Shown: positions 44,512-52,253 of the stretch, piece after piece
How the letters are laid out: each line of letters opens with the position of its first letter
How positions within the stretch are numbered: the first letter of the stretch is position 1
DNA from: Paenibacillus vietnamensis
GTDB taxonomy: Bacteria > Bacillota > Bacilli > Paenibacillales > Paenibacillaceae
Reading direction: 5' to 3'
Assembly: GCF_020169515.1 (NCBI RefSeq)
Contig: NZ_JAHMHW010000007.1
Coordinates: forward strand, 62,001-126,000
Length of the DNA: 64,000 nt
Notes under the pieces: generated by a model
What the model was told of the DNA's origin: nothing
What the model saw: only the letters and a program-made list of their open reading frames with translations
Database searches by the model: none
Program-made: the position numbers and the translations under genes

Positions 44512-45035
44512 TGGACATACAGTTCTTCTCTACCTTTCAACATTCTCATTATGTTGAGCTCGCCATAAGCAAACTGAAGGTAAACGAGATCGTCAATATC
44601 TACGCTGTTCCGCTTGATAATCGTTCAATGGATATGAAGCTTATTGATTCGATGCATGGTGCAGACGGTACCTCTTTAGTCGATATTGGGCTTGTACTTG
44701 CCATGATGGGCGGGACGATTGGGGTGGCTAGAGGATTTGTTCTCCACTGGGGCCCTGTTTTTTGGGGGTTAATTGGAGCGGCTGGAGGTTTTGCCATTGG
44801 TTTTGTATACGATTTAATAAAGAACCTTATAAAACGAAAAAAGATTAGAGCATCGAAATCTAAACTTGGTGAAGTTATCTTAATTGTCCAGTGTACAAAT
44901 GAGCAAGCCGAATTTGTGGAGCAAACTCTTTGGGGTAACCTGGCATTGGGAGTTGCAAAAACACGAATGCAAACGGCCCAAATCGAGGCAGCGGCCACTG
45001 ACAATCAAATTAACCTTCCACTGCTTGAAAATTGA
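44511..45035 (+). CDS. small protein with a glycine-rich membrane hairpin, unknown
   Basis: 174 residues, partner of the preceding gene. The middle (about residues 57-103) has two hydrophobic Gly-rich segments (LVLAMMGGTIGVARGFVL and WGLIGAAGGFAIGFVYDLI) of the glycine-zipper kind. An N-terminal soluble part (FQHSHYVELAISKLKV) looks like a small alpha/beta fold, and the C-terminal part (GEVILIVQCTNEQAEFVEQTL, in part) could be another. No family is assigned. AAGGAG lies ten bases before the ATG. A shared terminator follows. Confidence 0.75.
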   Translation: MDIQFFSTFQHSHYVELAISKLKVNEIVNIYAVPLDNRSMDMKLIDSMHGADGTSLVDIGLVLAMMGGTIGVARGFVLHWGPVFWGLIGAAGGFAIGFVYDLIKNLIKRKKIRASKSKLGEVILIVQCTNEQAEFVEQTLWGNLALGVAKTRMQTAQIEAAATDNQINLPLLEN

Positions 45036-45081
45036 TCATATCGCAGACAAAGTGAAGTTCGGAATTGAAATGCCAAAAATA

Positions 45082-45107
45082 AAAGCGACCCCGCAAGGTC
45101 GCTTTTT
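45082..45107. terminator. bidirectional terminator
   Basis: AAAGCGACC pairs with GGTCGCTTT around CCGCAA, with T on the plus side and A (T on the minus strand) on the other. It separates convergent genes. Confidence 0.88.
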
Positions 45108-45137
45108 CCATGCTCTGCGCATAACGCTCAAGCCCAA

Positions 45138-46151
45138 CTACCCCAAGCTGTCCGCGATCGCTTGCCCCGCCTTCAGCTCAGCCTCGAATGCTGCCCGGTA
45201 CTCGGCAATAATCGCCGTGCTGTACCCGCCTGCCTCCAGCTTCGCTGTCGTATCGGAGAGAATCGCTTCGAACCGAGCCGTGCAGCTGGCCATTTCCTGC
45301 TTTGCGTTTGCCTTGATGCCGGGTTTGTCCGCATCCTTTGCCCCCAAATAGTCTATGGCCAAATCCATCAGCGTCGCCTGGCAGCTTGCGCGCAGCGCTT
45401 CCAACGACGACTTCGCGGCTGACGTAATTTGCTCATACGTCGGTTCGACCGCACCTCCGCCGCCTCCGCCAACAACGCCGCCGCCCGCTCCAGCACCTGC
45501 GCCAGGTCCGGCTCCGCCGGCTGCACCGCCGTTTTCCGCCGTACCGCCGTCATCCGTCCCGTCGGTGCCTTCACCCGGCTCCGGGTCCGTCTCCCCGCCG
45601 TTGCCCTGCTCCGCCCGGTACGCGGCCGACTCGCCGCTCACCGTCTTGGTAGCCGGATCCCAGCCAATTTCCGTACCGACCGACTCCGCAAGGAAGCGCA
45701 AAGGCACATAAATTGAGCCATTGTAGTTAAACAGAGTCTGTCCCGCCGGCAGCGTCTTCGCGACCCCGTCAAACACCAGCGCAGCCTTTACCGGCTTCAG
45801 GCTGATCGTCACGCCGGTCTGTGGCTTCGCACCGCCGTCCGCCGCGCTTAAGAGATGCTTCTTCAGCGCTTCCAGCTGCTTCGCTGTCGGCTCGGATACC
45901 GTTGCTTTCTTGCCGTCCCACGCTACCATTTTCAGCAGCGCATAAGAGATATACCGGATCGGCACATATGTACGCCCCTGGTAGATAAAAGAATACTGGC
46001 CCTCCGGCAGCTTCAGCTCCTGTCCGTCGAACACGAGCGTGATCGGCTGGGTTTTCGTCTTCACCGAGGAAGCCGCCGACGCGCCCGGCAATGCCAAACC
46101 AAATAAAACACAACATACAAGTGCCATCATGGTCCATCTTCTAATCTTCAT
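45138..46151 (-). CDS. secreted protein: two copper-amine-oxidase-like stalk domains, Gly-rich linker, and an unknown two-Cys C-terminal domain
   Basis: 337 residues. Signal peptide (MMALVCCVLFGLALPGASA). Two stalk repeats follow (about 35-95: LVFDGQELKLPEGQYSFIYQ and VPIRYISYALLKMVAW; about 115-170: LVFDGVAKTLPAGQTLFNYN and VPLRFLAESVGTEIGW), then a Glu/Asp/Gly-rich and poly-Gly linker (175-235). The C-terminal helical domain (about 245-337) is marked by LEALRASCQA and ASCTARFEAIL. This last domain also ends the protein encoded at 49663, which has otherwise different parts. AAAGGATG precedes ATG 46151. The function is unknown; it probably sits outside the membrane. Confidence 0.88.
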   Translation of the reverse strand: MKIRRWTMMALVCCVLFGLALPGASAASSVKTKTQPITLVFDGQELKLPEGQYSFIYQGRTYVPIRYISYALLKMVAWDGKKATVSEPTAKQLEALKKHLLSAADGGAKPQTGVTISLKPVKAALVFDGVAKTLPAGQTLFNYNGSIYVPLRFLAESVGTEIGWDPATKTVSGESAAYRAEQGNGGETDPEPGEGTDGTDDGGTAENGGAAGGAGPGAGAGAGGGVVGGGGGGAVEPTYEQITSAAKSSLEALRASCQATLMDLAIDYLGAKDADKPGIKANAKQEMASCTARFEAILSDTTAKLEAGGYSTAIIAEYRAAFEAELKAGQAIADSLG

Positions 46152-46289
46152 TATGACATCCTTTCCTGCGGCCCGCTCACATCCCGCCAACCGTCAGCTG
46201 CATACTAAAAAGATTATAGTATATTCCACGACATAATTCGATAAAATATGGAATTTTCCGCGCCGCGCATCCCTCTCGTCAGTCCCGCC

Positions 46290-47435
46290 CTAAACGATGC
46301 ACTCCAGCTGAACGGACCGTTCCTTGCTCAAGTCGATATATCTTCCATTCACCTCAACCAGCGGATGAACGGGATCATCCGGATTAAGCATAATAATAGT
46401 GGCTTCATCCCCGCTCGAGAGCAAGGCTTTATTCCCGACCATCATCTCCATCACCCTCTTCAAAAAGCATAGAGACGCCGCAGCATCAAGAGAATGATAA
46501 GCCTGCCGCGAAATTTCCCGAAGCACCGTGTAGAACGGGATAGGCTTTTTATAGACTCTGCTCGAGATCATCGCATGAAAAACATCCGCAATCGCAACGA
46601 TTTTGCTGAACGGGTCGATCTGGTCCCCTTTTAATCCGTAAGGATAGCCGCTTCCGTCCTCGCGCTCGTGATGCTGCAGCGCGACCAAAGCCTGGCGGTT
46701 CGTAATGCCTTTCGTATTTTTCATCATATCGAAGCCGTAAGTCGTATGGCTCTTCATCCGCTCGTATTCCGAGGTCGTCAGCTTGCCGGGTTTATTAATA
46801 ATCTCCTGCGGAATGCCCACCTTCCCGATGTCATGCAGGAATCCCGCAACCGTCAGCTCCGTTAAATTCTCTTCGTTCAGCCCCATCGCTTTGCCGATCA
46901 GCCTCGACATTAAAGCGACACCGATACTGTGTCTGCTCGTATATTCGTCATGCAAAATCAAGTGCTCCCAGAAGCTCGTCAAGCAGGCATGCCGGCTCAT
47001 TTGGACGATCATGGGGACGATCCGATCGTGAATACTGTCACAGGGGATCGGACCGCCGTCCTCTTTGTCGCCGAACGCCTCATTGATCTCCTTAATCGCG
47101 TCATCGATCAGCTGCACCGTCGTCGCCTGCTTTACATCGCCGGCTTTTAGAGCGATATTTTGCCGGATGAGCAGCTCAATCTCCTTGTACGTAAGCAGCG
47201 TGCGGGCCGATAGCAGCAAAACTCCCGTATCGTTATGTATGTCCCTGCTGAGCCTTAAACCGGCATAGTCATATGGCTTCAAGCGCCCACTCCCCTTATC
47301 ATCCCCTGATCCATTTCCGTTGTTCCGTTTCAATGCTCCGATCCCTCCTGTATTTAAAACGCCGTCTTGAGGAAAATAGGTACAAACATCGCTTATTACC
47401 GCCCCGATGTCCTCCAGTAACAGCCTCACATGCAT
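46290..47435 (-). CDS. HD-GYP domain protein, probable cyclic-di-GMP phosphodiesterase
   Basis: 381 residues. The C-terminal two-thirds is an HD-GYP domain: HDEYTSRHSIGVALMSRLIG, AGFLHDIGKVGIP, TTYGFDMMKNT, ALQHHEREDGSGYPYGLKG and the usual IVAIADVFHAMISSRVYKKP (20 shown). The HD, HH and D-G-S-G-Y-P positions are intact, so hydrolysis of c-di-GMP is expected. There is no receiver or membrane segment. The N-terminal ~120 residues are not assigned. The ATG has AAGGA only three to four bases upstream; GTG 47429 is better spaced and may be the real start. Confidence 0.92.
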   Translation of the reverse strand: MHVRLLLEDIGAVISDVCTYFPQDGVLNTGGIGALKRNNGNGSGDDKGSGRLKPYDYAGLRLSRDIHNDTGVLLLSARTLLTYKEIELLIRQNIALKAGDVKQATTVQLIDDAIKEINEAFGDKEDGGPIPCDSIHDRIVPMIVQMSRHACLTSFWEHLILHDEYTSRHSIGVALMSRLIGKAMGLNEENLTELTVAGFLHDIGKVGIPQEIINKPGKLTTSEYERMKSHTTYGFDMMKNTKGITNRQALVALQHHEREDGSGYPYGLKGDQIDPFSKIVAIADVFHAMISSRVYKKPIPFYTVLREISRQAYHSLDAAASLCFLKRVMEMMVGNKALLSSGDEATIIMLNPDDPVHPLVEVNGRYIDLSKERSVQLECIV

Positions 47436-47496
47436 TCTTCCTTGTTTATTTACCCGGTTCTATTAGATGTGAAACATCTCCTAGTAGGATTGTAAC

Positions 47497-47534
47497 AAAA
47501 AATCCCGTTCTACGCTGTTGTAGTTCGGGATTTT
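47497..47534 (-). terminator. intrinsic terminator after the ATPase/TOPRIM-like pair
   Basis: On the minus strand AAAATCCCG pairs with CGGGATTTT, extended inside by CTAC/GTAG and followed by T. The symmetry could also stop plus-strand reading. Confidence 0.82.
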
Positions 47535-47557
47535 GCTATCTATTATCACAACAAAAT

Positions 47558-48241
47558 TTATTCAGATAATTGCAGCAACCTCTGATGCAGCTTCTCCGCT
47601 TGCGAGCAATATTCTCTGATGTAGTCCCATCTCTCGACGATAGTCGGTATCAATTGTTCCCTATAGAGGGATACATTTTTCTTCGGCTTGCCGTCCTTCC
47701 TTCTGATTAACCTGAACGGAGGTTTGGAAAGAATATCATCCGGATCGTGCACACATTCAACATGTTTATTGGCTTCACCATGATATTGCCGATCGTTATC
47801 GAACGCAACAAGCGCCCATGCTTCGGTATTGTCAGAAGGAATACAACATATGATCCGATCATGAAAATTCTCTCTCTTAAGCTTCTCTTTGATTAATTTC
47901 TCGATTTCTATAACTGTATCTTCAGCCATTGGACACGGGCGAGCACAGTTGATTTCAGCATCCCTCGCGATATCGGCATCGACTTGAATAATCAAAACAT
48001 CAACGTTCGTCTGATCCATATAACTCAAGATGCCATCGCCCTCTGCACTCGCCTCACACCATGTGAGAACACCTTTCCAACCATTGCTATGTTTTTTCAC
48101 GCCTAACCCCTCTGTTTCGGACAGATCGGGCTGTATGGGCAAAAAACGATGTTTGCCGGGAAGAACCTTTAGTATAATATGACTTAACACTTCGACATCC
48201 ACAGGGCCTTCCGTCACCATGCCAAATGTCAGAGGCCTCAT
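47558..48241 (-). CDS. TOPRIM-like (DUF4276/OLD-nuclease-like) protein paired with an ATPase
   Basis: 227 residues. The layout suggests a TOPRIM fold: an N-terminal FGMVTEGPVDVEVLSHII with E11-G12, then the strand VDVLIIQVDADIA with D88 and D90, and later IPSDNTEAWALVAFD, which is like the S/E-x-x-x-E-x-W segment of DUF4276 proteins. TOPRIM partners of AAA ATPases in OLD, Gabija and PARIS-type defences are nucleases; here nuclease activity is inferred only. The start overlaps the ATPase stop by four bases. The C-terminus is Lys/Arg-rich. The pair is probably an accessory cassette. Confidence 0.65.
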   Translation of the reverse strand: MRPLTFGMVTEGPVDVEVLSHIILKVLPGKHRFLPIQPDLSETEGLGVKKHSNGWKGVLTWCEASAEGDGILSYMDQTNVDVLIIQVDADIARDAEINCARPCPMAEDTVIEIEKLIKEKLKRENFHDRIICCIPSDNTEAWALVAFDNDRQYHGEANKHVECVHDPDDILSKPPFRLIRRKDGKPKKNVSLYREQLIPTIVERWDYIREYCSQAEKLHQRLLQLSE

Positions 48242-49449
48242 AGATTAGGCACTCCTCCCAGCATGCCGGAAACCCAGAGCTTAGACAGGCTGCTGCCTTC
48301 CTCCAATAATTTAGTGTCGACGTTTACAGGAACAATCTGCGTATGGCCCTCCATATTTCTCTCTACCGTAAACAACTTGATTCGTTTATCGTTCAAATCT
48401 AAACCATCGAGAACAAGAGGATTATGTGTCGTCATAAAAACGGTCTTTCCATTCTCCAATATTTGATCACAAAAAGTTTTGGTTAACAGTCTCGCCAGAC
48501 GAGGATTCAGAGCCTGATCGAAGTTATCGATCGAGAACATTTTCGGCGCCTTCGGATGTAAGGCCAATGTCAATAAGAAAAGTACATACAACGATCCTTC
48601 ACTAGCATCATAAGGAGTTAACTCATTTCGTCCCTCCCTCATAAACCGGTCCGTGAAACGAATCGTCTTCGAAGGCAAAGGAACGTTAGGCGAAATGCTA
48701 TCCTTTGCCGCCTTGCCGACAGCAACACCTTTCGTCCACTGCAATAAATCGAAGAGATCGTACAAATCCATAGTCCCAAACGTTTCATCAATTGGATCCA
48801 AAAGATCATCAATCGCCTCAGCCAATCTGCCGCCCAATAAGCCAACCGGTTCCCTCTGATAAGGATCGGTCTGGATTCCTCTCATTGTTGTTGTATTCGG
48901 TGTAAATATCGCATAATCCCTGAACACTTCATAAAGATCCTTGGATCCCTCTCCGAAGCTTTCATTCTTGACGCCTTGAAGGAAGGAGTACATTCCTTTG
49001 AACGCATCCAGTGTAATATCGGGAAAATTTTCTAGTTTATAGGTCGAGGCTCTTGATCTGCCAAAAACCTTTTTGCCATCATGATTTAGCATCTCTGAGA
49101 AATACTCCCATGCAGGCTTCGGCTTGTCGATAGGATTGTTCAAATGTACTTTATATTCCCATTTCCCGTACGTATTCGTCCAATTCACATGAAAATCAAT
49201 CGTATTAGGCAGCCTGTCCTGCGTTCGAAAGGAGGATTTATATAAGGATGGAGTCCCCAAGCGAACCCCCTTGCTCCCAAGAGCCGCATCATCTACCTTC
49301 TCCGAGATGGCCGCGCTTAATACGCCTAACGCTTCCAGCAATGCACTTTTACCCGTTCCGTTTGCGCCTATAAAAACATTAATATGCCCAGGTTCAATTT
49401 CAACATTCGATAACGACTTGAAATTGCTTATCGAGATATTCATCTTCAT
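48238..49449 (-). CDS. AAA-family (AAA_21/RloA-like) ATPase of a candidate defence pair
   Basis: 403 residues of the ABC/SMC-like AAA_21 kind: N-terminal ISNFKSLSNVEIEPGHINVFIGANGTGKS (in part; Walker A 28-35), a ~200-residue insert, a signature-like segment YDASEGSLYVLFLLTLAL, then Walker B in MFSIDNFDQALNPRLA (the usual D-E is D-N here, as in a subset of these ATPases) and the H-switch VFMTTHNPLVLDGL. Such ATPases sense or bind nucleic acids and gate a partner effector. ATG 49449 is preferred for its GGGGTG site. Both genes are flanked by terminators. Confidence 0.82.
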   Translation of the reverse strand: MKMNISISNFKSLSNVEIEPGHINVFIGANGTGKSALLEALGVLSAAISEKVDDAALGSKGVRLGTPSLYKSSFRTQDRLPNTIDFHVNWTNTYGKWEYKVHLNNPIDKPKPAWEYFSEMLNHDGKKVFGRSRASTYKLENFPDITLDAFKGMYSFLQGVKNESFGEGSKDLYEVFRDYAIFTPNTTTMRGIQTDPYQREPVGLLGGRLAEAIDDLLDPIDETFGTMDLYDLFDLLQWTKGVAVGKAAKDSISPNVPLPSKTIRFTDRFMREGRNELTPYDASEGSLYVLFLLTLALHPKAPKMFSIDNFDQALNPRLARLLTKTFCDQILENGKTVFMTTHNPLVLDGLDLNDKRIKLFTVERNMEGHTQIVPVNVDTKLLEEGSSLSKLWVSGMLGGVPNL

Positions 49450-49582
49450 CGATTGCACCCCGCATCCCATATCATAAATAACACACTTATATCTATTAAA
49501 TCATATTCTATGGAAACTTTCATTCACCATTCCCCTTGTTTCAGTATTGACGGTCCTGATAGGGATTAATCGCAAAGAAGAT

Positions 49583-49624
49583 AAAAAAGTAGAGAACGAC
49601 TCGTCAATCAAACGGGTCGTTCTC
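49583..49624 (-). terminator. intrinsic terminator after the membrane/LRASC protein gene
   Basis: On the minus strand GAGAACGAC pairs with GTCGTTCTC and is followed by TAC and six T. Confidence 0.85.
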
Positions 49625-49662
49625 TCTTCCATTTCTCACTTATGACAGATTCGAAATTCTCC

Positions 49663-50466
49663 TCAGTTCATAGCATTTGCGATCTCCGTCAGCGCATCCG
49701 CTCTCGCCTGCGACTTGGCGTTCTCATACTGGGTGCCCCAGTCAGGCATCGATTGCTCGCTGATTCCCGCGGCGCCGTACTCCGCCTGCGCTTCGCCCAT
49801 CAGCTGATTGAACTGCGCGTCGCAATCCGCCTCGGCCGCGAACACCTTCGTCAAATATTTGCTTTGAATCGTATCCATCGATGCATCCGGATCACTCTTC
49901 AGCTCCTGCGTAATTTGCGCCACCAGACTGCTGCTGGCTGCTCTGCAGGAAGCCCGAAGCTGCTCCATTTGCCCCGTGACGGAAGCGTCGATCGCCTTTT
50001 TCTTCTTTGCCTGCTCCGCTGAAGGAGCTGTGCTGCCCGGCGAGCTGCCGGTCGGCTTCTCCTCCGTGCCGCCCTGGTCAGGCGAGGTTGCCGGTTTATC
50101 GGTTGCGGCTGGTGTATCGTCCGTACCCGGCGTATCTTCAGAATCCGTACCTCCAGAACCCGTACCTGCGGTTTCCGTATTTTGCCCGGTTTGCGGTGAA
50201 GCTGAAGCTCCCGGCGATACTGAACCTGACAGCTCACTTGTTTCACCTGTTGGCTGCTCACCCGGCTCGGCCGGCTCCCCATCAGCCCCGGAGCCCCCTG
50301 GTTTTGCCGTATCCGCGATCTGACCATTCAGCTCGTCTACTTTGTTCAGCTTGGCATTCAAGCTAAGTCCGCCATACAGCGCGATACCGACCACAACAAT
50401 GGCGGCTGCGCTGATTAGCATAATCTTTTGCATTTTATTCATCGTCGTAATGGCATAGAGCGGCAA
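49663..50466 (-). CDS. membrane-anchored protein: one TM helix, Ser/Thr/Gly/Pro-rich stalk, and the two-Cys C-terminal domain
   Basis: About 267 residues. A single N-terminal transmembrane helix (KIMLISAAAIVVVGIALYGG) is followed by a low-complexity extracellular stalk of ~110 residues rich in T, G, S, P, E and D. The C-terminal helical domain (about 168-267) contains MEQLRASCRAASSSL and AAEADCDAQFNQLM. That domain matches the C-terminus of the secreted stalk protein at 45138. The start is uncertain: TTG 50466 has GGAAG eight bases upstream; ATG 50442 is possible. It lies downstream of a c-di-GMP riboswitch and a 55-residue gene, with a hairpin between. Confidence 0.82.
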   Translation of the reverse strand: MPLYAITTMNKMQKIMLISAAAIVVVGIALYGGLSLNAKLNKVDELNGQIADTAKPGGSGADGEPAEPGEQPTGETSELSGSVSPGASASPQTGQNTETAGTGSGGTDSEDTPGTDDTPAATDKPATSPDQGGTEEKPTGSSPGSTAPSAEQAKKKKAIDASVTGQMEQLRASCRAASSSLVAQITQELKSDPDASMDTIQSKYLTKVFAAEADCDAQFNQLMGEAQAEYGAAGISEQSMPDWGTQYENAKSQARADALTEIANAMN

Positions 50467-50504
50467 GCTGCCGACTTCCGCCCTATGCTTCTCCTTATGT
50501 AAGT

Positions 50505-50557
50505 TAGTTGTAAAAACATAAACAAGCTGACGCTTGATCAAATCAAGGCGTCAGCTT
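50505..50557 (-). terminator. terminator-like hairpin between the 55-residue gene and the membrane protein gene
   Basis: On the minus strand AAGCTGACGC pairs with GCGTCAGCTT, extended by TTGA/TCAA, followed by GTTTATGTTTTT. It should end most transcripts of the small gene; some read-through would express the membrane protein. Confidence 0.78.
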
Positions 50558-50596
50558 GCAAAATGGGTGTATTCAACCTCTACATCCGACACGTCG

Positions 50597-50764
50597 CTAG
50601 CTCGCGGAAGTCATAGCCAGACCCGCCAGCTTGCTCCTATGATGATTGATCTTGCTATAGATCTCCAGCCGTTTGCCTTCATCCAGGCAGCCATCCAGCA
50701 GATTCTCATAGAATACTACACACAGCTGATGCCATTCTTTTACCACATTCGTACGAAACACCAT
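50597..50764 (-). CDS. 55-residue protein under c-di-GMP riboswitch control, unknown
   Basis: Reads MVFRTNVVKEWHQLCVVFYE at the start and SKLAGLAMTSAS at the end. It looks like two amphipathic helices, and the size and layout are faintly like Spo0E-type helical hairpins, but the S-x-x-L-D signature is absent, so no family is assigned. TTAGGAGGT lies seven bases upstream of the ATG, an excellent ribosome site directly after the riboswitch. It contains two cysteines. Confidence 0.75.
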   Translation of the reverse strand: MVFRTNVVKEWHQLCVVFYENLLDGCLDEGKRLEIYSKINHHRSKLAGLAMTSAS

Positions 50765-50804
50765 AACGGTGACCTCCTAATTTCCCCATAACCCCAACGG
50801 GAGG

Positions 50805-50895
50805 CACGATATTCGGTAGCTGGCTGGCATACTCTCTCAAGGTTAGCCCCTCTAGCTTTGCGCCGCCATTTTTCAATGGTTTTGCCTTTATCGTG
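50805..50895 (-). ncRNA. class I cyclic-di-GMP riboswitch (GEMM-I)
   Basis: Minus strand. P1 pairs CACGAT (50895-50890) with ATCGTG (50810-50805). The conserved core reads GGCAAAACC, then a CCATT-GAAA-AATGG hairpin with a GNRA tetraloop, the invariant CGCAAAGC, GGGGCTAACC and GCCAGCCAGCTACCGAA. All GEMM-I landmarks are present in order. Immediately after P1, GTGCCTCC can pair with the ribosome site region GGAGGTCAC of the small gene. That pairing competes with P1, so ligand binding should free the ribosome site, a translational ON switch (inference). The controlled gene is the 55-residue ORF. Confidence 0.92.
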
Positions 50896-51161
50896 TAGGT
50901 TATGCGGGTGTTTTATTTAATGGTATATTAACAAATTAATAATGACATTTAAATGGTTTTTTGGGCCTAAAATTTCTTTAATATATTAATTACTAGAAAT
51001 TAAAAAGTCAAATTTATTTATCTATCTTCTTAAAGTAGACTCCAAGACAACCTCTGAAATAATCCATTTGCTCAATTTTGCAACAGTTAGCTTTACGAAT
51101 AAACTGCAAACGAATTTATGTTTATCAGGTTGTAGCTTGCACTTATTACTTTCAATACTGT

Positions 51162-52154
51162 TTATTTGTGATTTTTTTCAAAACGCCAAGCATCCCGGCA
51201 CATGTCATAAATATTAAGTCTGGCTTCCCAGCCTAGTTCGTTTTTTGCTTTGGAAGCATCAGCATAGCATGAAGCGATATCTCCAGGTCTACGATCACTT
51301 ATTTCATAAGGTATTTTAATATTATTTGCTTGATCAAAAGCTTTTATTAACTCTAGTACACTAGTTCCTTTACCAGTCCCCAAGTTATAAGTATGAACAC
51401 CATTAATAAGATTACCAAGTGCAGCAACATGACCCTCTGCCAGATCTACAACATGAATATAATCGCGTACCCCTGTACCATCTACTGTTGGATAGTCATT
51501 ACCAAATATACGTAATTTCTCTAATTTCCTCTTAGCGACTTGGGTTACATATGGCATAAGATTATTTGGAACTCCATTAGGCGCTTCACCAATTAATCCA
51601 CTTTCATGAGCTCCTACTGGATTGAAATATCTAAGAATTGATACTGAAAAAGAAGGATTTGCTTTTGCTGTATCAGTTAGAATCCGTTCACTCATTGATT
51701 TGGTCTCACCATAAGGATTAGTCGTTGGCAAGAGATCCATAGTTTCTACGAACGGTACAGTATTGTCTCCATAAACAGTGGCCGAGGAGCTAAAGACAAA
51801 TTTATTTACGTTAAATTTCTGACAGGCTTTTGCAAGTACCAATGTGCTAACTATGTTATTATAGTAATAATCTAGTGGCATTTCTATGGACTCACCAACA
51901 GCCTTCAAGCCGGCAAAATGGATAACACCATCAATTTTGTAGTTCATAAAAATTTCATCAACTGCGCGAGAGTCTGTGACATCAATTTCGTAGAAAGCAA
52001 CTTCTTTAACTGCAATTTGCATAATTTTCGCAACAGTCTCTCGCTTACTATTGCGAAGATTGTCAGCAATTATTACTGAATGTCCTGCTGCCAACAAGGC
52101 AACACATGTATGAGAACCTATATATCCGGCTCCCCCGGTTACTAGAATGTTCAT
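51162..52154 (-). CDS. galE: UDP-glucose 4-epimerase
   Basis: 330 residues. N-terminal NAD motif VTGGAGYIGSHTCVALL, VIHFAGLKAVGES, catalytic S-Y-K region FVFSSSATVYGDN with NPYGETKSMSE, and LRYFNPVGAHESGLIGE. It interconverts UDP-glucose and UDP-galactose, supplying UDP-Gal for the exopolysaccharide. Last gene of the locus on the minus strand. The ~260 bp between it and the riboswitch is AT-rich, and I see no clear terminator there. Confidence 0.95.
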   Translation of the reverse strand: MNILVTGGAGYIGSHTCVALLAAGHSVIIADNLRNSKRETVAKIMQIAVKEVAFYEIDVTDSRAVDEIFMNYKIDGVIHFAGLKAVGESIEMPLDYYYNNIVSTLVLAKACQKFNVNKFVFSSSATVYGDNTVPFVETMDLLPTTNPYGETKSMSERILTDTAKANPSFSVSILRYFNPVGAHESGLIGEAPNGVPNNLMPYVTQVAKRKLEKLRIFGNDYPTVDGTGVRDYIHVVDLAEGHVAALGNLINGVHTYNLGTGKGTSVLELIKAFDQANNIKIPYEISDRRPGDIASCYADASKAKNELGWEARLNIYDMCRDAWRFEKNHK

Positions 52155-52253
52155 ATGAAATATTTCACCTCAGTATCTATCGTTATCAAGTCATTGTAAG
52201 AAAATCTGTAATGATTTTTTGAGAAGTACTAGTTTTGAGGAAAGGTTGTCAAC

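Noticed and set aside
50597..50764. Calling the 55-residue protein Spo0E-like
   Set aside because: The size and helical look fit, but the S-x-x-L-D signature is missing.
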